DNA of 64,000 nucleotides. Origin: Streptomyces sp. R21. GTDB lineage: Bacteria; Actinomycetota; Actinomycetes; Streptomycetales; Streptomycetaceae. Within the stretch, counting starts at the first letter, position 1. Every line of letters begins with the position of its first letter. The notes under the pieces were generated by a model that was not told the DNA's origin, did not search any database, and worked only from the letters and a program-made list of their open reading frames with translations. This document shows, piece by piece, positions 14,595 through 23,718 of the stretch. The translations under genes and the position numbers were made by a program. The DNA lies in NCBI RefSeq assembly GCF_041051975.1, contig NZ_CP163435.1, positions 9,764,501 to 9,828,500 of the forward strand. The letters run 5' to 3'.

Positions 14595-17399
14595 TCAGGA
14601 CAGCGGCTGTTCGGCCCAGATGACCTTGCCTGCCGGGGTGTACCGGGTGCCCCAGCGCTCGGCGAGCTGCGCGACGAGGAACAGGCCCCGGCCGCCCTCG
14701 TCGGTGGTGGCCGCGTAGCGCAGGTGGGGTGAGGTGCTGCTGGCGTCGGAGACCTCGCAGATCAGGCTGCGGTCGTACAGCAGGCGGACCTGGATGGGGT
14801 CGGTGCCGTAGCGAATCGCGTTGGTGACCAGCTCGCTGAGGATCAGCTCCGTGGCGAACGCCAATTCCTCCAGGCCCCATACGGACAGCTGCCGGGTGAC
14901 CGAGGAGCGCACCTCGCCGACGGCTGCCGGGTCCGAGGGCACCTGCCAGTCGACGACCCGGTCGGCGTCGAGCGCACGGGTGCGGGCCACGATCAGCGCG
15001 ATGTCGTCACTCGGCCGGGCCGGGAGGAGCGCGTCGAGGACGGTGCGGCAGGTCTCCTCCGGGGACGGTTCGGACCGGGTCAGCGCGGCGCGCAGCATGT
15101 CGAGGCCGACGTCGATGTCCCGCTCCCGGTCCTCGACGAGCCCGTCCGTGTACAGCACCAGACGACTGCCCTCCTCCAGTTCGAGCTCGGCCGTCTGGAA
15201 GGGCAGGCCGCCGAGTCCGAGCGGCGGGCCGGCCGGCACCTCGGGGAACTCGACACTTCCGTCGGGCCGCACCAGTGCGGGCATCGGGTGGCCGGCGCGG
15301 GCGAGGGTGCACTGTCGGGTGACGGGGTCGTAGATGGCGTACAGGCAGGTGGCGCCGGTGATGGCGGCACTGCTGTCGTGCGCCGCCTCGTCCTGGTCGA
15401 CGCGGGCGACCAGCTCGTCGAGGAGGCCGAGGAGTTCGTCGGGCGGCAGATCCAGGGCGGAGAAGTTGTGCACCGCGGTCCGCAGCCGCCCCATGGTGGC
15501 CGCCGCGTGCAGCCCGTGGCCGACCACGTCACCGACCACCAGGGCGACGCGCGCGCCGGACAGCGGCAGGACGTCGAACCAGTCCCCGCCGACTCCCGCC
15601 TGCGCGGGCAGATAGCGGTAGGCGACCTCCAGGGCGCTCTGTTCGGGCAGCGTGCGCGGCAGGAGACTGCGTTGCAGGGTTACGGCCATGGTGTGCTCGC
15701 GCGTGTAGCGGCGAGCGTTGTCGATGGAGACGGCGGCTCGGGCGACCAGTTCCTCGGCGAGGGCCAGCTCCTCCAGGTCGAAGGGGTGCGGCTTCTGCGA
15801 GCGCCAGAAGTTGGCCACGCCCATCACCTGGGTGCCGGCCCGCAGCGGGACGGTGATCAGCGAGTGGATTCCGTACTCCACGACCTGTGCGGAGCGGGCG
15901 GGGTCCTGCGCGTACCAGCCGGCGGCGTCCTTGAGGTCGGGCTCGATGACCGCCTCGCCGGTGCTGAGGCTGCGGGCCTGCGGCGAGGAGTCCACGAGTG
16001 CGATCCGCTTGCCGACCGGATAGAGGGGCGCGTCCTCGCGGATGCCGGTGAGGGCGGTGCGGCGCAGTTCGGTGGCCGCGTCCGGCTCCTCGCCGTTGAG
16101 GACGCCGTCGAGCAGGTCGACGGTCACGAAGTCCGCGAACCGTGGCACGGCCACCTCCGCCAGGGCCTCGGCGGTACGGGTGACGTCCAGGCTTGTGCCG
16201 ATGCCCACTCCGGCGTCGTAGAGCAGGTTGAGGCGTTCCCGTGCCTCTTCGGCCCGGCCGGACAGCGCCCGCAGCTCGGTCGAGTCACGCAGCGTGGCGA
16301 CACTTCCCGGCGGGCCGCCCTGGCGGTCCGTGGGCCGCTGGTTGATCGCCAGCAGCCGGTCCTTGACCAGGTGCACCTCGTCGGTGGCGGTCCGTCCCGA
16401 CGCGAGCAGGTCGGCGGTGTCGGCGTCGAGGCCGAGTTCGAGGACGTGCCTGCGCTCGGCGGCGGGGGGCAGATCGAGCAGCCGATGCGCCTCGTCGTTG
16501 GCGAGCAGCAGCTGCCCCTCGCCGCTGACGATGATCACTCCCTCGCGTACGGCGTGCAGCACCGCGTCGTGGTGCTCGTACATCCGCGTCATCTCGTACG
16601 GGCCGAGGCCCCGGGTCTGGCGCAGCAGCCGTTTGCTCACCAGCGCCGTGCCGCCCGTGGCCAGGGCCATCGCGATGGCCGCGGCGGACAGCAGGATCGG
16701 CAGCTGCCGATTGGCGACGCCGCCGACGTTGGCGGTCGTGATCCCCGCGGACACCAGGCCCACGACCGTGCCGTCGGGTGCCTTGATCGGGACGACAGCC
16801 TGCACCAGCGGCCCGATCGTCCCGTTGATCTCCTCGGTGATGGAACGGCCGGCGAGGCCCGGCGCCATGGTCCCGACGAACTTCTTGCCGATCCGGTCCG
16901 GCTTGGGGTGGGTATAGCGGATGCCGTCGGTGTTCAGCACGACGATGAAGTCCACCTTGGACTGCTTGCGGGCGGCCTCGGCCCGCGGCTGCAGAATGGC
17001 CGTGGGATCGGGGCTGCTCAGCGCCTCACGGGTGCCCGGCGCGTTGGCAAAGGTCTCGGCGACGGCGAGCGAGCGGTTGCGGGCCTCCTGGGTGCTGTCG
17101 TGGCGTACCTGCAGCACCAGCGCCACCACGGCCGCCACGACCAGCAGCAGCACGATGACCACTTGGAACACGAAGACCTGGCCGGCGACACTGCGCCCGC
17201 CCAAGGCCGACCGCAGCCCTCCGGCGGACATTCTGCGGCGTCCGCCCCGGTGGGATCGCCGGGGCCTCATCGGTCCGGGCGGCGTCTGCCACGCCCGCTG
17301 CTCGGGCTCGCGGCGGGCGCGATCACCACCGCGCCGTGAGCGCAGCGCTCTGAGGGAGAGGGTCGACTGAGCCCAGGATCGACCCACGAGTCGGACCAT
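14595..17399 (-). CDS. Sensor SpoIIE/PP2C phosphatase with Cache, PAS, GAF and anti-sigma ATPase domains
   Basis: A 934-residue multidomain membrane protein. A basic N-terminus precedes a membrane helix (VFVFQVVIVLLLVVAAVVALVL, about 75-97), an extracellular Cache-like sensor (VDFIVVLNTDGIRYTHPKPDRIG) and a second helix. After that come a PAS domain (VREGVIIVSGEGQLLLAN), a GAF domain (LYDAGVGIGTSLDVTRTAEAL), a PP2C/SpoIIE domain (GGDWFDVLPLSG, VGDVVGHGLHAAATM) and a C-terminal HATPase (ELVTNAIRYG, GGRGLFLVAQLAERWG). Such proteins adjust anti-anti-sigma phosphorylation, linking an outside signal to sigma-factor use. The start is uncertain; Met 58 is an alternative. A strong terminator follows. 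Confidence 0.9.
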   Translation of the reverse strand: MVRLVGRSWAQSTLSLRALRSRRGGDRARREPEQRAWQTPPGPMRPRRSHRGGRRRMSAGGLRSALGGRSVAGQVFVFQVVIVLLLVVAAVVALVLQVRHDSTQEARNRSLAVAETFANAPGTREALSSPDPTAILQPRAEAARKQSKVDFIVVLNTDGIRYTHPKPDRIGKKFVGTMAPGLAGRSITEEINGTIGPLVQAVVPIKAPDGTVVGLVSAGITTANVGGVANRQLPILLSAAAIAMALATGGTALVSKRLLRQTRGLGPYEMTRMYEHHDAVLHAVREGVIIVSGEGQLLLANDEAHRLLDLPPAAERRHVLELGLDADTADLLASGRTATDEVHLVKDRLLAINQRPTDRQGGPPGSVATLRDSTELRALSGRAEEARERLNLLYDAGVGIGTSLDVTRTAEALAEVAVPRFADFVTVDLLDGVLNGEEPDAATELRRTALTGIREDAPLYPVGKRIALVDSSPQARSLSTGEAVIEPDLKDAAGWYAQDPARSAQVVEYGIHSLITVPLRAGTQVMGVANFWRSQKPHPFDLEELALAEELVARAAVSIDNARRYTREHTMAVTLQRSLLPRTLPEQSALEVAYRYLPAQAGVGGDWFDVLPLSGARVALVVGDVVGHGLHAAATMGRLRTAVHNFSALDLPPDELLGLLDELVARVDQDEAAHDSSAAITGATCLYAIYDPVTRQCTLARAGHPMPALVRPDGSVEFPEVPAGPPLGLGGLPFQTAELELEEGSRLVLYTDGLVEDRERDIDVGLDMLRAALTRSEPSPEETCRTVLDALLPARPSDDIALIVARTRALDADRVVDWQVPSDPAAVGEVRSSVTRQLSVWGLEELAFATELILSELVTNAIRYGTDPIQVRLLYDRSLICEVSDASSTSPHLRYAATTDEGGRGLFLVAQLAERWGTRYTPAGKVIWAEQPLS

Positions 17400-17491
17400 G
17401 TGCTCATATCTACACTGCCTGGTGCCAGGAGGCGAGGAGCATCACTCTGCGTGACGGGCGTGGACGGCGCCCGTCGGCGGCCTCGGTGGGG

Positions 17492-17698
17492 TCAGGGGAG
17501 CAGCTTGTCCAGGGCTGCCGGTCCTTCGGCGGCGAGCTTGCGCTCGGCCCAGGCGAGATTCTTCGGGGTGATGTCACGGCCGGTGGCGAGCACCAGGTCC
17601 TCGGGTGACACCTCGCCGCCCGCGCCGGTGTGCAGCAGGGCGTCGGGGGTCGTCGTGTCCTCGGACGGAGAGGGCGAATCGGGCTGACTGATCGGCAT
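17492..17698 (-). CDS. Small hypothetical protein (68 aa)
   Basis: A short acidic protein, MPISQPDSPSPSEDTTTPDALL at the start and a helical end NLAWAERKLAAEGPAALDKLLP. The start follows AAGGAGAGATC, an excellent ribosome site. Two 12-bp repeats CCTCGTACCGTT (17722-17733 and 17748-17759) lie just upstream and may be regulatory. The family is not known to me. The gene is likely real from its ribosome site and codon use. Confidence 0.6.
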   Translation of the reverse strand: MPISQPDSPSPSEDTTTPDALLHTGAGGEVSPEDLVLATGRDITPKNLAWAERKLAAEGPAALDKLLP

Positions 17699-17920
17699 GA
17701 TCTCTCCTTGGCTGTCGCGGGCCTCGTACCGTTTTGGCGGGCGCGGACCTCGTACCGTTCACGCTACGGGCATTCCGGGTACCCCGCGCGACACGAATTG
17801 TGTGGAAATCAGGCCCTCTGGGGTCCGCGTGCGCACTGGAGGAATGACCGGCGGAGGGGGCGGTGGCGAATGGCCGGAGAACGCCCTGTCCGCGGCGAGC
17901 CGGGGTGCGTACGCTGCGGT

Positions 17921-17970
17921 CACTCCCAGCCTTCACAGGTTCATCACAGGTTCTTCACAGGCCGGGAGTG
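17921..17970 (+). promoter_or_regulatory. Triple 11-bp repeat (PHO-box-like) inside an inverted repeat
   Basis: AGCCTTCACAG (17928-17938), GTTCATCACAG (17939-17949) and GTTCTTCACAG (17950-17960) are consecutive 11-bp direct repeats, the spacing and the GTTCA start of Streptomyces PhoP boxes, though the right halves differ from the consensus. They are enclosed by CACTCCC (17921-17927) and GGGAGTG (17964-17970). The rest of the 17699-18131 gap shows only the 12-bp repeats near the 68-aa gene. Confidence 0.5.
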
Positions 17971-18131
17971 TGTGCGCCTGAGGGATTGACATGTCCATGG
18001 TTAACCCCTCTGCGTTCGATCCCATGCAACCGGTCTGCGACGGCCTCCGCCTATCGGGAGGCCGCACCCCCCAATTCGCGGCGGCACACATCCCGTGCCG
18101 CCGGAACGCCAACGCAATGGATGGGACAATC

Positions 18132-18782
18132 ATGGCTGGTGGGCTGCTTCTGGGCGGCGCGATGGTCGCGCTGTTCGCCACCGCACTCCCCACGCAGGAC
18201 CCGTCGTCCGGGTTCGTCGACCCGCCCCCGGACAAGATCGTCATCAAGGTCGCCACCGTGAACGGCTCCGGCTGCCCCCAGGGAACCGCCGCAGTCGCGG
18301 TCTCCCCGGACAACACGGCCTTCACGGTGACCTACAGCAACTACCTCGCCCAGGTCGGCGGCAACGCCGACCCCACCGCGTTCCGCAAGAACTGTCAGCT
18401 CAACCTGATCGTCCACGTGCCACAGGGCTTCACCTACGCCATCGCGAGCGCGGACTACCGCGGCTTCGCCTCTCTCCAGCCGGGCGCGAGCAGCACCGAG
18501 AAGGCCTCGTACTACTTCCAGGGCTCCCCGAGCACCGCCTCCATCACCCACCCCTTCACCGGCCCGCAGGATGACAACTGGCAGGCCACGGACACCACGG
18601 ACTGGGCCCAACTGGTCTGGGCGCCCTGCGGAGTTCAACGCAACTTCAACATCAACACCGAACTCCGCGTCAACGCCGGCAGCTCCGCCCCCGGCAGCAC
18701 CAGCTTCATGACCATGGACTCCACGGACGGCGACATCAGCACCATCTACCACCTGGCCTGGAAGGAGTGCCCCCACTCCTGA
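18132..18782 (+). CDS. Secreted DUF4360 protein
   Basis: A 216-residue exported protein. MAGGLLLGGAMVALFATALPTQDP is a signal peptide. The mature part has the DUF4360 pattern: VATVNGSGCPQGTAAVAVSPDN, YSNYLAQVGGNADPTAFRKNCQLNL and ASADYRGFASLQPG, with three or four cysteines for disulfides. The function of the family is unknown. The start at 18132 puts the signal at the N-terminus; the same frame is open from 17991, which would add 47 non-signal residues. PHO-box-like repeats lie about 170 bp upstream and a hairpin terminator follows. Confidence 0.85.
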   Translation: MAGGLLLGGAMVALFATALPTQDPSSGFVDPPPDKIVIKVATVNGSGCPQGTAAVAVSPDNTAFTVTYSNYLAQVGGNADPTAFRKNCQLNLIVHVPQGFTYAIASADYRGFASLQPGASSTEKASYYFQGSPSTASITHPFTGPQDDNWQATDTTDWAQLVWAPCGVQRNFNINTELRVNAGSSAPGSTSFMTMDSTDGDISTIYHLAWKECPHS

Positions 18783-18806
18783 CCCGTACCGCCCGCTCCC
18801 GATCCG

Positions 18807-18846
18807 CGCGTGCACCGGCTCCTTCGCACCGGGGCCGGTGCACGCG
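18807..18846 (+). terminator. Hairpin terminator after DUF4360 gene
   Basis: CGCGTGCACCGGC at 18807-18819 pairs perfectly with GCCGGTGCACGCG at 18834-18846 over a 14-nt loop, 25 bp after the stop codon. Confidence 0.75.
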
Positions 18847-18982
18847 TGGAAGGAGCCGCACGAGCCGGCCGCTGTGCGCCTTCGTAGTGGCTTCAACTCC
18901 CCAGCGCCGCAACGGAAATGGCGGACTCGTGTGGCTATTGTGCGCTTTGTGATGAGGAGTTGACACGCAATCCACTGAAAGT

Positions 18983-19000
18983 GCTTGCTCTCCTACGTTG
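18983..19000. promoter_or_regulatory. Palindrome upstream of the MHYT gene
   Basis: CTACGT and ACGTAG face each other with a 6-bp spacer, 53-70 bp before the start at 19053. A TTGACA-like element lies at 18960-18965. It is a possible operator; the binding protein is unknown. Confidence 0.35.
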
Positions 19001-19052
19001 AGCCACGTAGACCTTTCCCACGCAGGAGCCAGAGTCTGGGGGGATTCGGCAG

Positions 19053-19940
19053 ATGCAAGGAACGGTCGACGGTTTCAGCTATGGGGCGGTCACGCCCGTA
19101 GCGGCCTATCTGATGGCGTCCCTGGGCGGTGCGCTCGGGCTTCGCTGCGTCACACGATCCATCCGCAACAAGCGTTCATGGAAACCCGGTTGGCTCGCGC
19201 TCGGCGCCGCGTCGATCGGCTGCGGCATCTGGACGATGCACTTCATCGCCATGATCGGTTTCCAGGTCGAGGAAACGCGCATCAGGTACGACGGGTACCT
19301 GACCTTCGCCAGCCTCGTCGTGGCCGTCCTGGTGGTCGGCATCGGCGTCTTCATCGTCGGGTACCGCGGGGCCGGCCGGTCCGCACTGCTCACGGCCGGC
19401 GTCATCACCGGCCTCGGAGTCGCGGCCATGCACTACATGGGCATGGCCGCGATGCGCATGGGCGGCGAGATCCACTACGACTCCACCGTCGTCGCGATCT
19501 CCGTGGTGATCGCCGTGGTCGCCGCGACCGCTGCACTCTGGGCGGCCGTCTCGATCCGCGGATTCCTGGCGAGCCTGGGCGCGAGCCTCGTCATGGGCGT
19601 CGCCGTGAGCGGGATGCACTACACGGCCATGGCGGCGGTCAGCGTCCATGTGCACGGCGGCGTGGGCGCGCCCTCGGTGGGCGGCTCACCCACCTCGATC
19701 ATGCTTCCCATGCTGTTCGGCCCGGTGATCTTCCTGATCCTGGCCGGCGTGGTCGTGATGTTCGACCCCCTCCTGGTCCTCGGCGAAGGCGACTGGGGCG
19801 GCCAGCAGGCGAAACGGAGCCCTGTCGGCAACTCCGCTCAGCAGCAACCGAGTTCGGGCTCCCTCTTCCAGCCCCACACGGACGCCCCGCCGCCCGCCTG
19901 GAGCTCCCCCGAGAACCCTTCGCGGTACCGAGGCTGGTGA
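19053..19940 (+). CDS. MHYT-domain membrane sensor protein
   Basis: A 295-residue protein with seven predicted membrane helices. It carries the three repeated MHYT motifs: WTMHFIAMIGF, MHYMGMAAM and MHYTAMAAV, whose Met/His residues are thought to bind copper and sense a diatomic gas such as O2, CO or NO. The soluble C-terminal tail (~60 residues, Pro/Ser/Gln-rich) has no output domain, so it probably signals through a partner. It is followed 58 bp later by the isochorismatase gene, perhaps in one transcript. Confidence 0.9.
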   Translation: MQGTVDGFSYGAVTPVAAYLMASLGGALGLRCVTRSIRNKRSWKPGWLALGAASIGCGIWTMHFIAMIGFQVEETRIRYDGYLTFASLVVAVLVVGIGVFIVGYRGAGRSALLTAGVITGLGVAAMHYMGMAAMRMGGEIHYDSTVVAISVVIAVVAATAALWAAVSIRGFLASLGASLVMGVAVSGMHYTAMAAVSVHVHGGVGAPSVGGSPTSIMLPMLFGPVIFLILAGVVVMFDPLLVLGEGDWGGQQAKRSPVGNSAQQQPSSGSLFQPHTDAPPPAWSSPENPSRYRGW

Positions 19941-19998
19941 ACCACCGACCTGTGGTCTGATGGTGAAGACGAGTGAGGACGAGCAGCAGGAGGCTCCC

Positions 19999-20565
19999 AT
20001 GACGACTCTGCCGAACCGGCCCCACGCGGCGCTGGTCGTCATCGACGTCCAGAACGGGGTCATGTCCCTCAGCCATGACCGCGACCAAGTGATCGCGAAC
20101 ATCAACACCCTCGTCGGCAAGGCACGAGCCGAAGACGTACCCGTGCTCTGGGTGCAGCACAACGACGACCACCTCAAACGGGACAGCGAGCAATGGCAGT
20201 ACGTGCCGGAACTCGTCCGCCGCGACACGGAACCGCTGGTCCACAAGAACTACGCCGACTCCTTCGAGAGCACCGAACTGGAAACACTGCTCGCCGAGCG
20301 CGGGGTCGGCCGCCTCGTCGTCACGGGTGCCCAGAGCGACATGTGCATCCGCGCGACCATCCACGGCGCCTTCGTCCGCGGCTACGACGTGACCCTGGTC
20401 GGCGACGCGCACACGACAGAGGACCTCACCGCCTACGGGGCCCCGCCCCCGGACCAGGTGATCACGCACACCAACATCTACTGGGACGGCCAGGACGCAC
20501 CCGGCCGCCGCGGGGACACCGCCAGTACGGCGGAGGTGAACTTCGCGGGAGGCGACGCCGGTTGA
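19999..20565 (+). CDS. Isochorismatase-like cysteine hydrolase
   Basis: A 188-residue enzyme of the isochorismatase/nicotinamidase superfamily. The Asp in LVVIDVQNGV, the Lys in VHKNYADSF and the Cys in GAQSDMCIRATIHGAF make the Asp-Lys-Cys triad, and the expected cis-peptide region precedes the Cys. The ATG at 19999 sits behind AGGAGG; upstream codons of the open frame are not used. It hydrolyses an amide or a vinyl ether; the substrate is not known. Confidence 0.9.
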   Translation: MTTLPNRPHAALVVIDVQNGVMSLSHDRDQVIANINTLVGKARAEDVPVLWVQHNDDHLKRDSEQWQYVPELVRRDTEPLVHKNYADSFESTELETLLAERGVGRLVVTGAQSDMCIRATIHGAFVRGYDVTLVGDAHTTEDLTAYGAPPPDQVITHTNIYWDGQDAPGRRGDTASTAEVNFAGGDAG

Positions 20566-20634
20566 GGCCTCGCGGCCGCGCACCGAGATGCCCACCGGAG
20601 CGGCCACGCCGTCACTCGTCCGCGGCGAGCCCCA

Positions 20635-21480
20635 TCAGAACCCCGGCGCCCGCTCTTCGAGGAAGGCCAGGATGTCCGCCGGGTTCTGCAGTGGCGCGGG
20701 ATAGAGGAGCAGCCGGTCGAGGCCGAGCGCGGCGTAGCGGCCGATGGCCTGGGCGTCGAGGGTTGACGGGTCCACGTGGGCGAAGGTGATCTCCAGCGGG
20801 CCCAGCCGGGCCGGACGGTCGATCTCGGCCGCGGCCTGCTTCAGGCCGGCGAGGTGGGTGGCCAGGGACTCGGGGGAGTCGCCGCTGCCGATCCAGCCGT
20901 GGCCGCGGGCGACGGCGCGTCGGAAAGCGGCCGGGCTGTGGCCGCCGACCAGGATCCGCGGACCACCGGGCCGCACCGGCCGCGGGTGCGCGTCGACGTC
21001 CCGGAACGAGGTGTAGCGGCCCTCGAAGGCGGGGCGCTCCTCGGTCCACAGCGCCGTCATCGCGTCGATGTACTCGTCGGTGCGCCGACCCCGCTCCTTG
21101 AACGGCACCCCGACGGCCGTCATCTCCGCTTCGAGGAACCCCGCCGCCACCCCGAGCAGCAGCCGCCCGCCGCTGAGCACGTCCAGGCTGGCCGCCTGCT
21201 TGGCCAGGACCAGCGGATTGCGCTGCGGCAGGATGAGGATGCCCGTGCCGAGTTCGATGCGCTCGGTCACAGCAGCGACGTACGCCAGATGCGTCAGCGG
21301 ATCGAGGAGGGGATCCGTCGGCGCCATGGGCGAAAGGGGTGTGCGCGGGCTGGGCAGCACCACGTGATCGCTCGCCCACCAGGAGGTGTATCCCAACTCC
21401 TCCGCCCGTCGGGCGAGTTGAGTGGTGATGGCCGGGTCCAATGTGGCGTTGGTGTTCAGTCCGTGAACTCCGAGTTGCAT
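20635..21480 (-). CDS. LLM-class F420-dependent oxidoreductase
   Basis: A 281-residue TIM-barrel protein of the luciferase-like family in its F420-dependent form: LGVHGLNTN at the start, RAEELGYTSWWASDHVVLP, LGTGILILPQRNPLVLAKQAASLDVLSGGRLLLGVAAG and RILVGGHSPAAFRRAVARGHGW are standard. These enzymes use deazaflavin F420 or FMN for hydride transfer. It faces away from the Sua5-like gene's 3' end. A perfect palindrome (21557-21575) lies upstream and may control it. Confidence 0.9.
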   Translation of the reverse strand: MQLGVHGLNTNATLDPAITTQLARRAEELGYTSWWASDHVVLPSPRTPLSPMAPTDPLLDPLTHLAYVAAVTERIELGTGILILPQRNPLVLAKQAASLDVLSGGRLLLGVAAGFLEAEMTAVGVPFKERGRRTDEYIDAMTALWTEERPAFEGRYTSFRDVDAHPRPVRPGGPRILVGGHSPAAFRRAVARGHGWIGSGDSPESLATHLAGLKQAAAEIDRPARLGPLEITFAHVDPSTLDAQAIGRYAALGLDRLLLYPAPLQNPADILAFLEERAPGF

Positions 21481-21556
21481 CGGTGACCTCTCCTCCGGGT
21501 GCCGGTATCTGCGCCCATCGTCGGCCCGCGATCGAAGTCCGGTCCAAGACCCGTGG

Positions 21557-21575
21557 TCATAACCTCCGGTTATGA
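21557..21575. promoter_or_regulatory. Perfect palindromic operator upstream of LLM gene
   Basis: TCATAACC-tcc-GGTTATGA is a perfect 8-3-8 inverted repeat 77-95 bp before the LLM oxidoreductase start. It resembles sites of MarR/HxlR/TetR-type repressors, none of which is encoded next to it. Confidence 0.6.
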
Positions 21576-21612
21576 ACGCAGGAACTCGGGGTCCCGCCGC
21601 CGCGCCCCGGAG

Positions 21613-22233
21613 TCACTCGAACCGCGTGACGTCGCCCGCCCCTCGCCGTACGATCTCCGCCTCGCCGCCTGAGAAGTCGATGACCGTCGTCGGCTCGGTA
21701 CCGCAGTCGCCGGAGTCGATGACCGCGTCCACCACGTGGTCGAGCCGCTCCTTGATCTCCCAGCCCTGCGTCATCGGCTCGGTCTCGTCCGGCAGGAGCA
21801 GCGTGCTGGAGAGGAGCGGCTCTCCGAGTTCGGCGAGCAGGGCCTGGGCGACGACGTGATCCGGGATGCGGACTCCGACCGTCTTCTTCTTCGGGTGGAG
21901 CAGCTTGCGCGGCACCTCCCGCGAGGCGGGCAGGATGAACGTGTAGCTGCCGGGCGTCGAGGCCTTGATGGCCCGGAACACGTCATTGTCGACGTACACG
22001 AACTGGCCGAGCTGCGCGAAGTTCTGGCACACCAGGGTGAAGTGGTGCCGGTCGTCGAGCCGGCGGATCGACCGGATCCGGTCGATGCCGTCGCGGCTGC
22101 CCAGCTGGCAGCCCAGCGCAAAGCAGGAGTCCGTCGGATACACGACCAGTCCGCCGGAGCGGATGCTCTCGGCGACCTGGCCGATGGTGCGCGGCTGAGG
22201 GTTTTCGGGGTGAACGTCGAAGTACTTCGCCAT
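21613..22233 (-). CDS. Sua5/YciO/YrdC family protein (threonylcarbamoyl-AMP synthase-like)
   Basis: A 206-residue single-domain YrdC fold: GGLVVYPTDSCFALGC, IRRLDDRHHFTLVCQNFAQLGQFVYVDN, TPGSYTFILPAS and KKTVGVRIPDH are the conserved ATP/threonine-site segments. RRLDDRHHFTLVC marks the YciO branch more than the essential Sua5/TsaC branch, so a role in tRNA t6A is possible but not proven. The start ATG is at 22233. It lies 82 bp downstream of sthA on the same strand. Confidence 0.85.
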   Translation of the reverse strand: MAKYFDVHPENPQPRTIGQVAESIRSGGLVVYPTDSCFALGCQLGSRDGIDRIRSIRRLDDRHHFTLVCQNFAQLGQFVYVDNDVFRAIKASTPGSYTFILPASREVPRKLLHPKKKTVGVRIPDHVVAQALLAELGEPLLSSTLLLPDETEPMTQGWEIKERLDHVVDAVIDSGDCGTEPTTVIDFSGGEAEIVRRGAGDVTRFE

Positions 22234-22314
22234 CCGTCGAGCTTATGCCGTTGATCGGCCCCGCCCGCGCAGGTCCCGCCGACCGGTGTCGCGAGAGCGG
22301 CGAGGGCGGGCCGC

Positions 22315-23718
22315 TCAGTCCTTCAGCCGGTCGACCTGACGGATCTTGTTGGTGGCGTCCAGGGCGGCGACCTTGTAGGACTCCGCGAGCGTCGGATAGT
22401 TGAACACCGCATCGACCAGATAGTCGACCGTGCCGCCGCAGCCCATGACGGACTGCCCGATGTGGATCAGCTCGGTGGCCCCGGTGCCGAAGCAGTGCAC
22501 GCCCAGCAGCGTGCGGTCCTCCGGGGAGACCAGCAGCTTCAGCATGCCGTGCGAGTCGCCGATGATCTGCCCGCGGGCCAGCTCGCGATAGCGGGAGATG
22601 CCTACCTCGAACGGCACGTTGTCCTCGGTGAGCTGGTCCTCGGTCCGCCCGATGAAGCTGATCTCCGGGATGGTGTAGATGCCGATCGGCTGGAGGTCGT
22701 GCGTCCGGTGCACCGGCTCGCCGCACGCGTGGTACGCCGCCGTACGGCCCTGCTCCATCGAGGTCGCCGCCAGCGCCGGGAAGCCGATGACATCGCCCAC
22801 GGCGTAGATGTGCGGCACCTCGGTGCGGTAGTGCTCGTCCACCGTGATCCGGCCGCGCCGGTCCGCGGACAACCCGGCCTTGTCCAGGTCGAGTTCATCG
22901 GTCAGGCCTTGACGGCCCGCGGAGTACATCACGGTGTCCGCCGGGATCTTCTTGCCGCTCTGCAGGATGGTCAGCGTGCCCCGGGGGTGCCGCTCGACGG
23001 CGGCGACCGTCTCCCCGAAACGGAAGGTGACGGCGAGGTCGCGCAGGTGGTACTTGAGCGACTCGATCACCTCGACATCGCAGAAGTCGAGCATCCCGGG
23101 CCGCTGTTCGACCACGGTGACCTTGCTGCCGAGCGCGGCGAACATGGAGGCGTACTCCATGCCGATCACACCCGCCCCGACGATGACCATGGAGCGCGGT
23201 ACCTGCTCCAGATTGAGGACGTTGTCCGAATCCATGATCGTCCGCTCGTCGAACTCGACGGTCGCGGGCCGGGCGGGCCGAGTGCCGGTGGCGATGATGA
23301 TGTGCTGCGCGCTCAACTGCCGTTCGCGGCCCGTCGCTTCGCGCAGCGCGACGGTGTGGTCGTCGAGAAACCGGCCGGTGCCGGCGTAGAGCGAGACGTG
23401 GTTGCGCGAGAGCTGGTTGCGGATGACGTCGACCTCGCGGCCGACCACGTGCTGGGTGCGCGCGGTCAGGTCGGCGACGGTGATGTCCTCCTTGAGCCGG
23501 TAGCTCTGGCCGTACAGATCGCGCTGAGTGAGGCCGGTGAGGTAGAGGACCGCCTCGCGCAGCGTCTTGGAAGGGATGGTCCCGGTGTGGATGGAGACCC
23601 CGCCGACCATGTCGGGACGGTCGACGACGGCGACCCGGCGGCCGAGCTTGGCCGCCGCGATGGCAGCCTTCTGCCCGCCCGGGCCGGATCCGATGACAAG
23701 CATGTCGAAGTCGGGCAC
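22315..23718 (-). CDS. sthA: Soluble pyridine nucleotide transhydrogenase
   Basis: A 467-residue flavoprotein of the disulfide reductase family. GSGPGGQKAAIAAAKLG binds FAD. The place of the redox disulfide is occupied by VGGVSIHTGTIPSKTLREAV, lacking the two cysteines, as in Si-specific NAD(P)+ transhydrogenases. VIGMEYASMFAALGSKVTVVEQ binds NAD(P). The C-terminal dimer domain is complete. It converts NADPH and NAD+ to NADP+ and NADH, balancing the two pools. The GTG start is uncertain; an ATG lies 15 bp inside. Confidence 0.9.
   Translation of the reverse strand: MPDFDMLVIGSGPGGQKAAIAAAKLGRRVAVVDRPDMVGGVSIHTGTIPSKTLREAVLYLTGLTQRDLYGQSYRLKEDITVADLTARTQHVVGREVDVIRNQLSRNHVSLYAGTGRFLDDHTVALREATGRERQLSAQHIIIATGTRPARPATVEFDERTIMDSDNVLNLEQVPRSMVIVGAGVIGMEYASMFAALGSKVTVVEQRPGMLDFCDVEVIESLKYHLRDLAVTFRFGETVAAVERHPRGTLTILQSGKKIPADTVMYSAGRQGLTDELDLDKAGLSADRRGRITVDEHYRTEVPHIYAVGDVIGFPALAATSMEQGRTAAYHACGEPVHRTHDLQPIGIYTIPEISFIGRTEDQLTEDNVPFEVGISRYRELARGQIIGDSHGMLKLLVSPEDRTLLGVHCFGTGATELIHIGQSVMGCGGTVDYLVDAVFNYPTLAESYKVAALDATNKIRQVDRLKD

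Noticed and set aside
21613..22233. The essential Sua5/TsaC t6A enzyme.
   Set aside because: Its signature is closer to the YciO branch; without a genome-wide check the essential role cannot be claimed.
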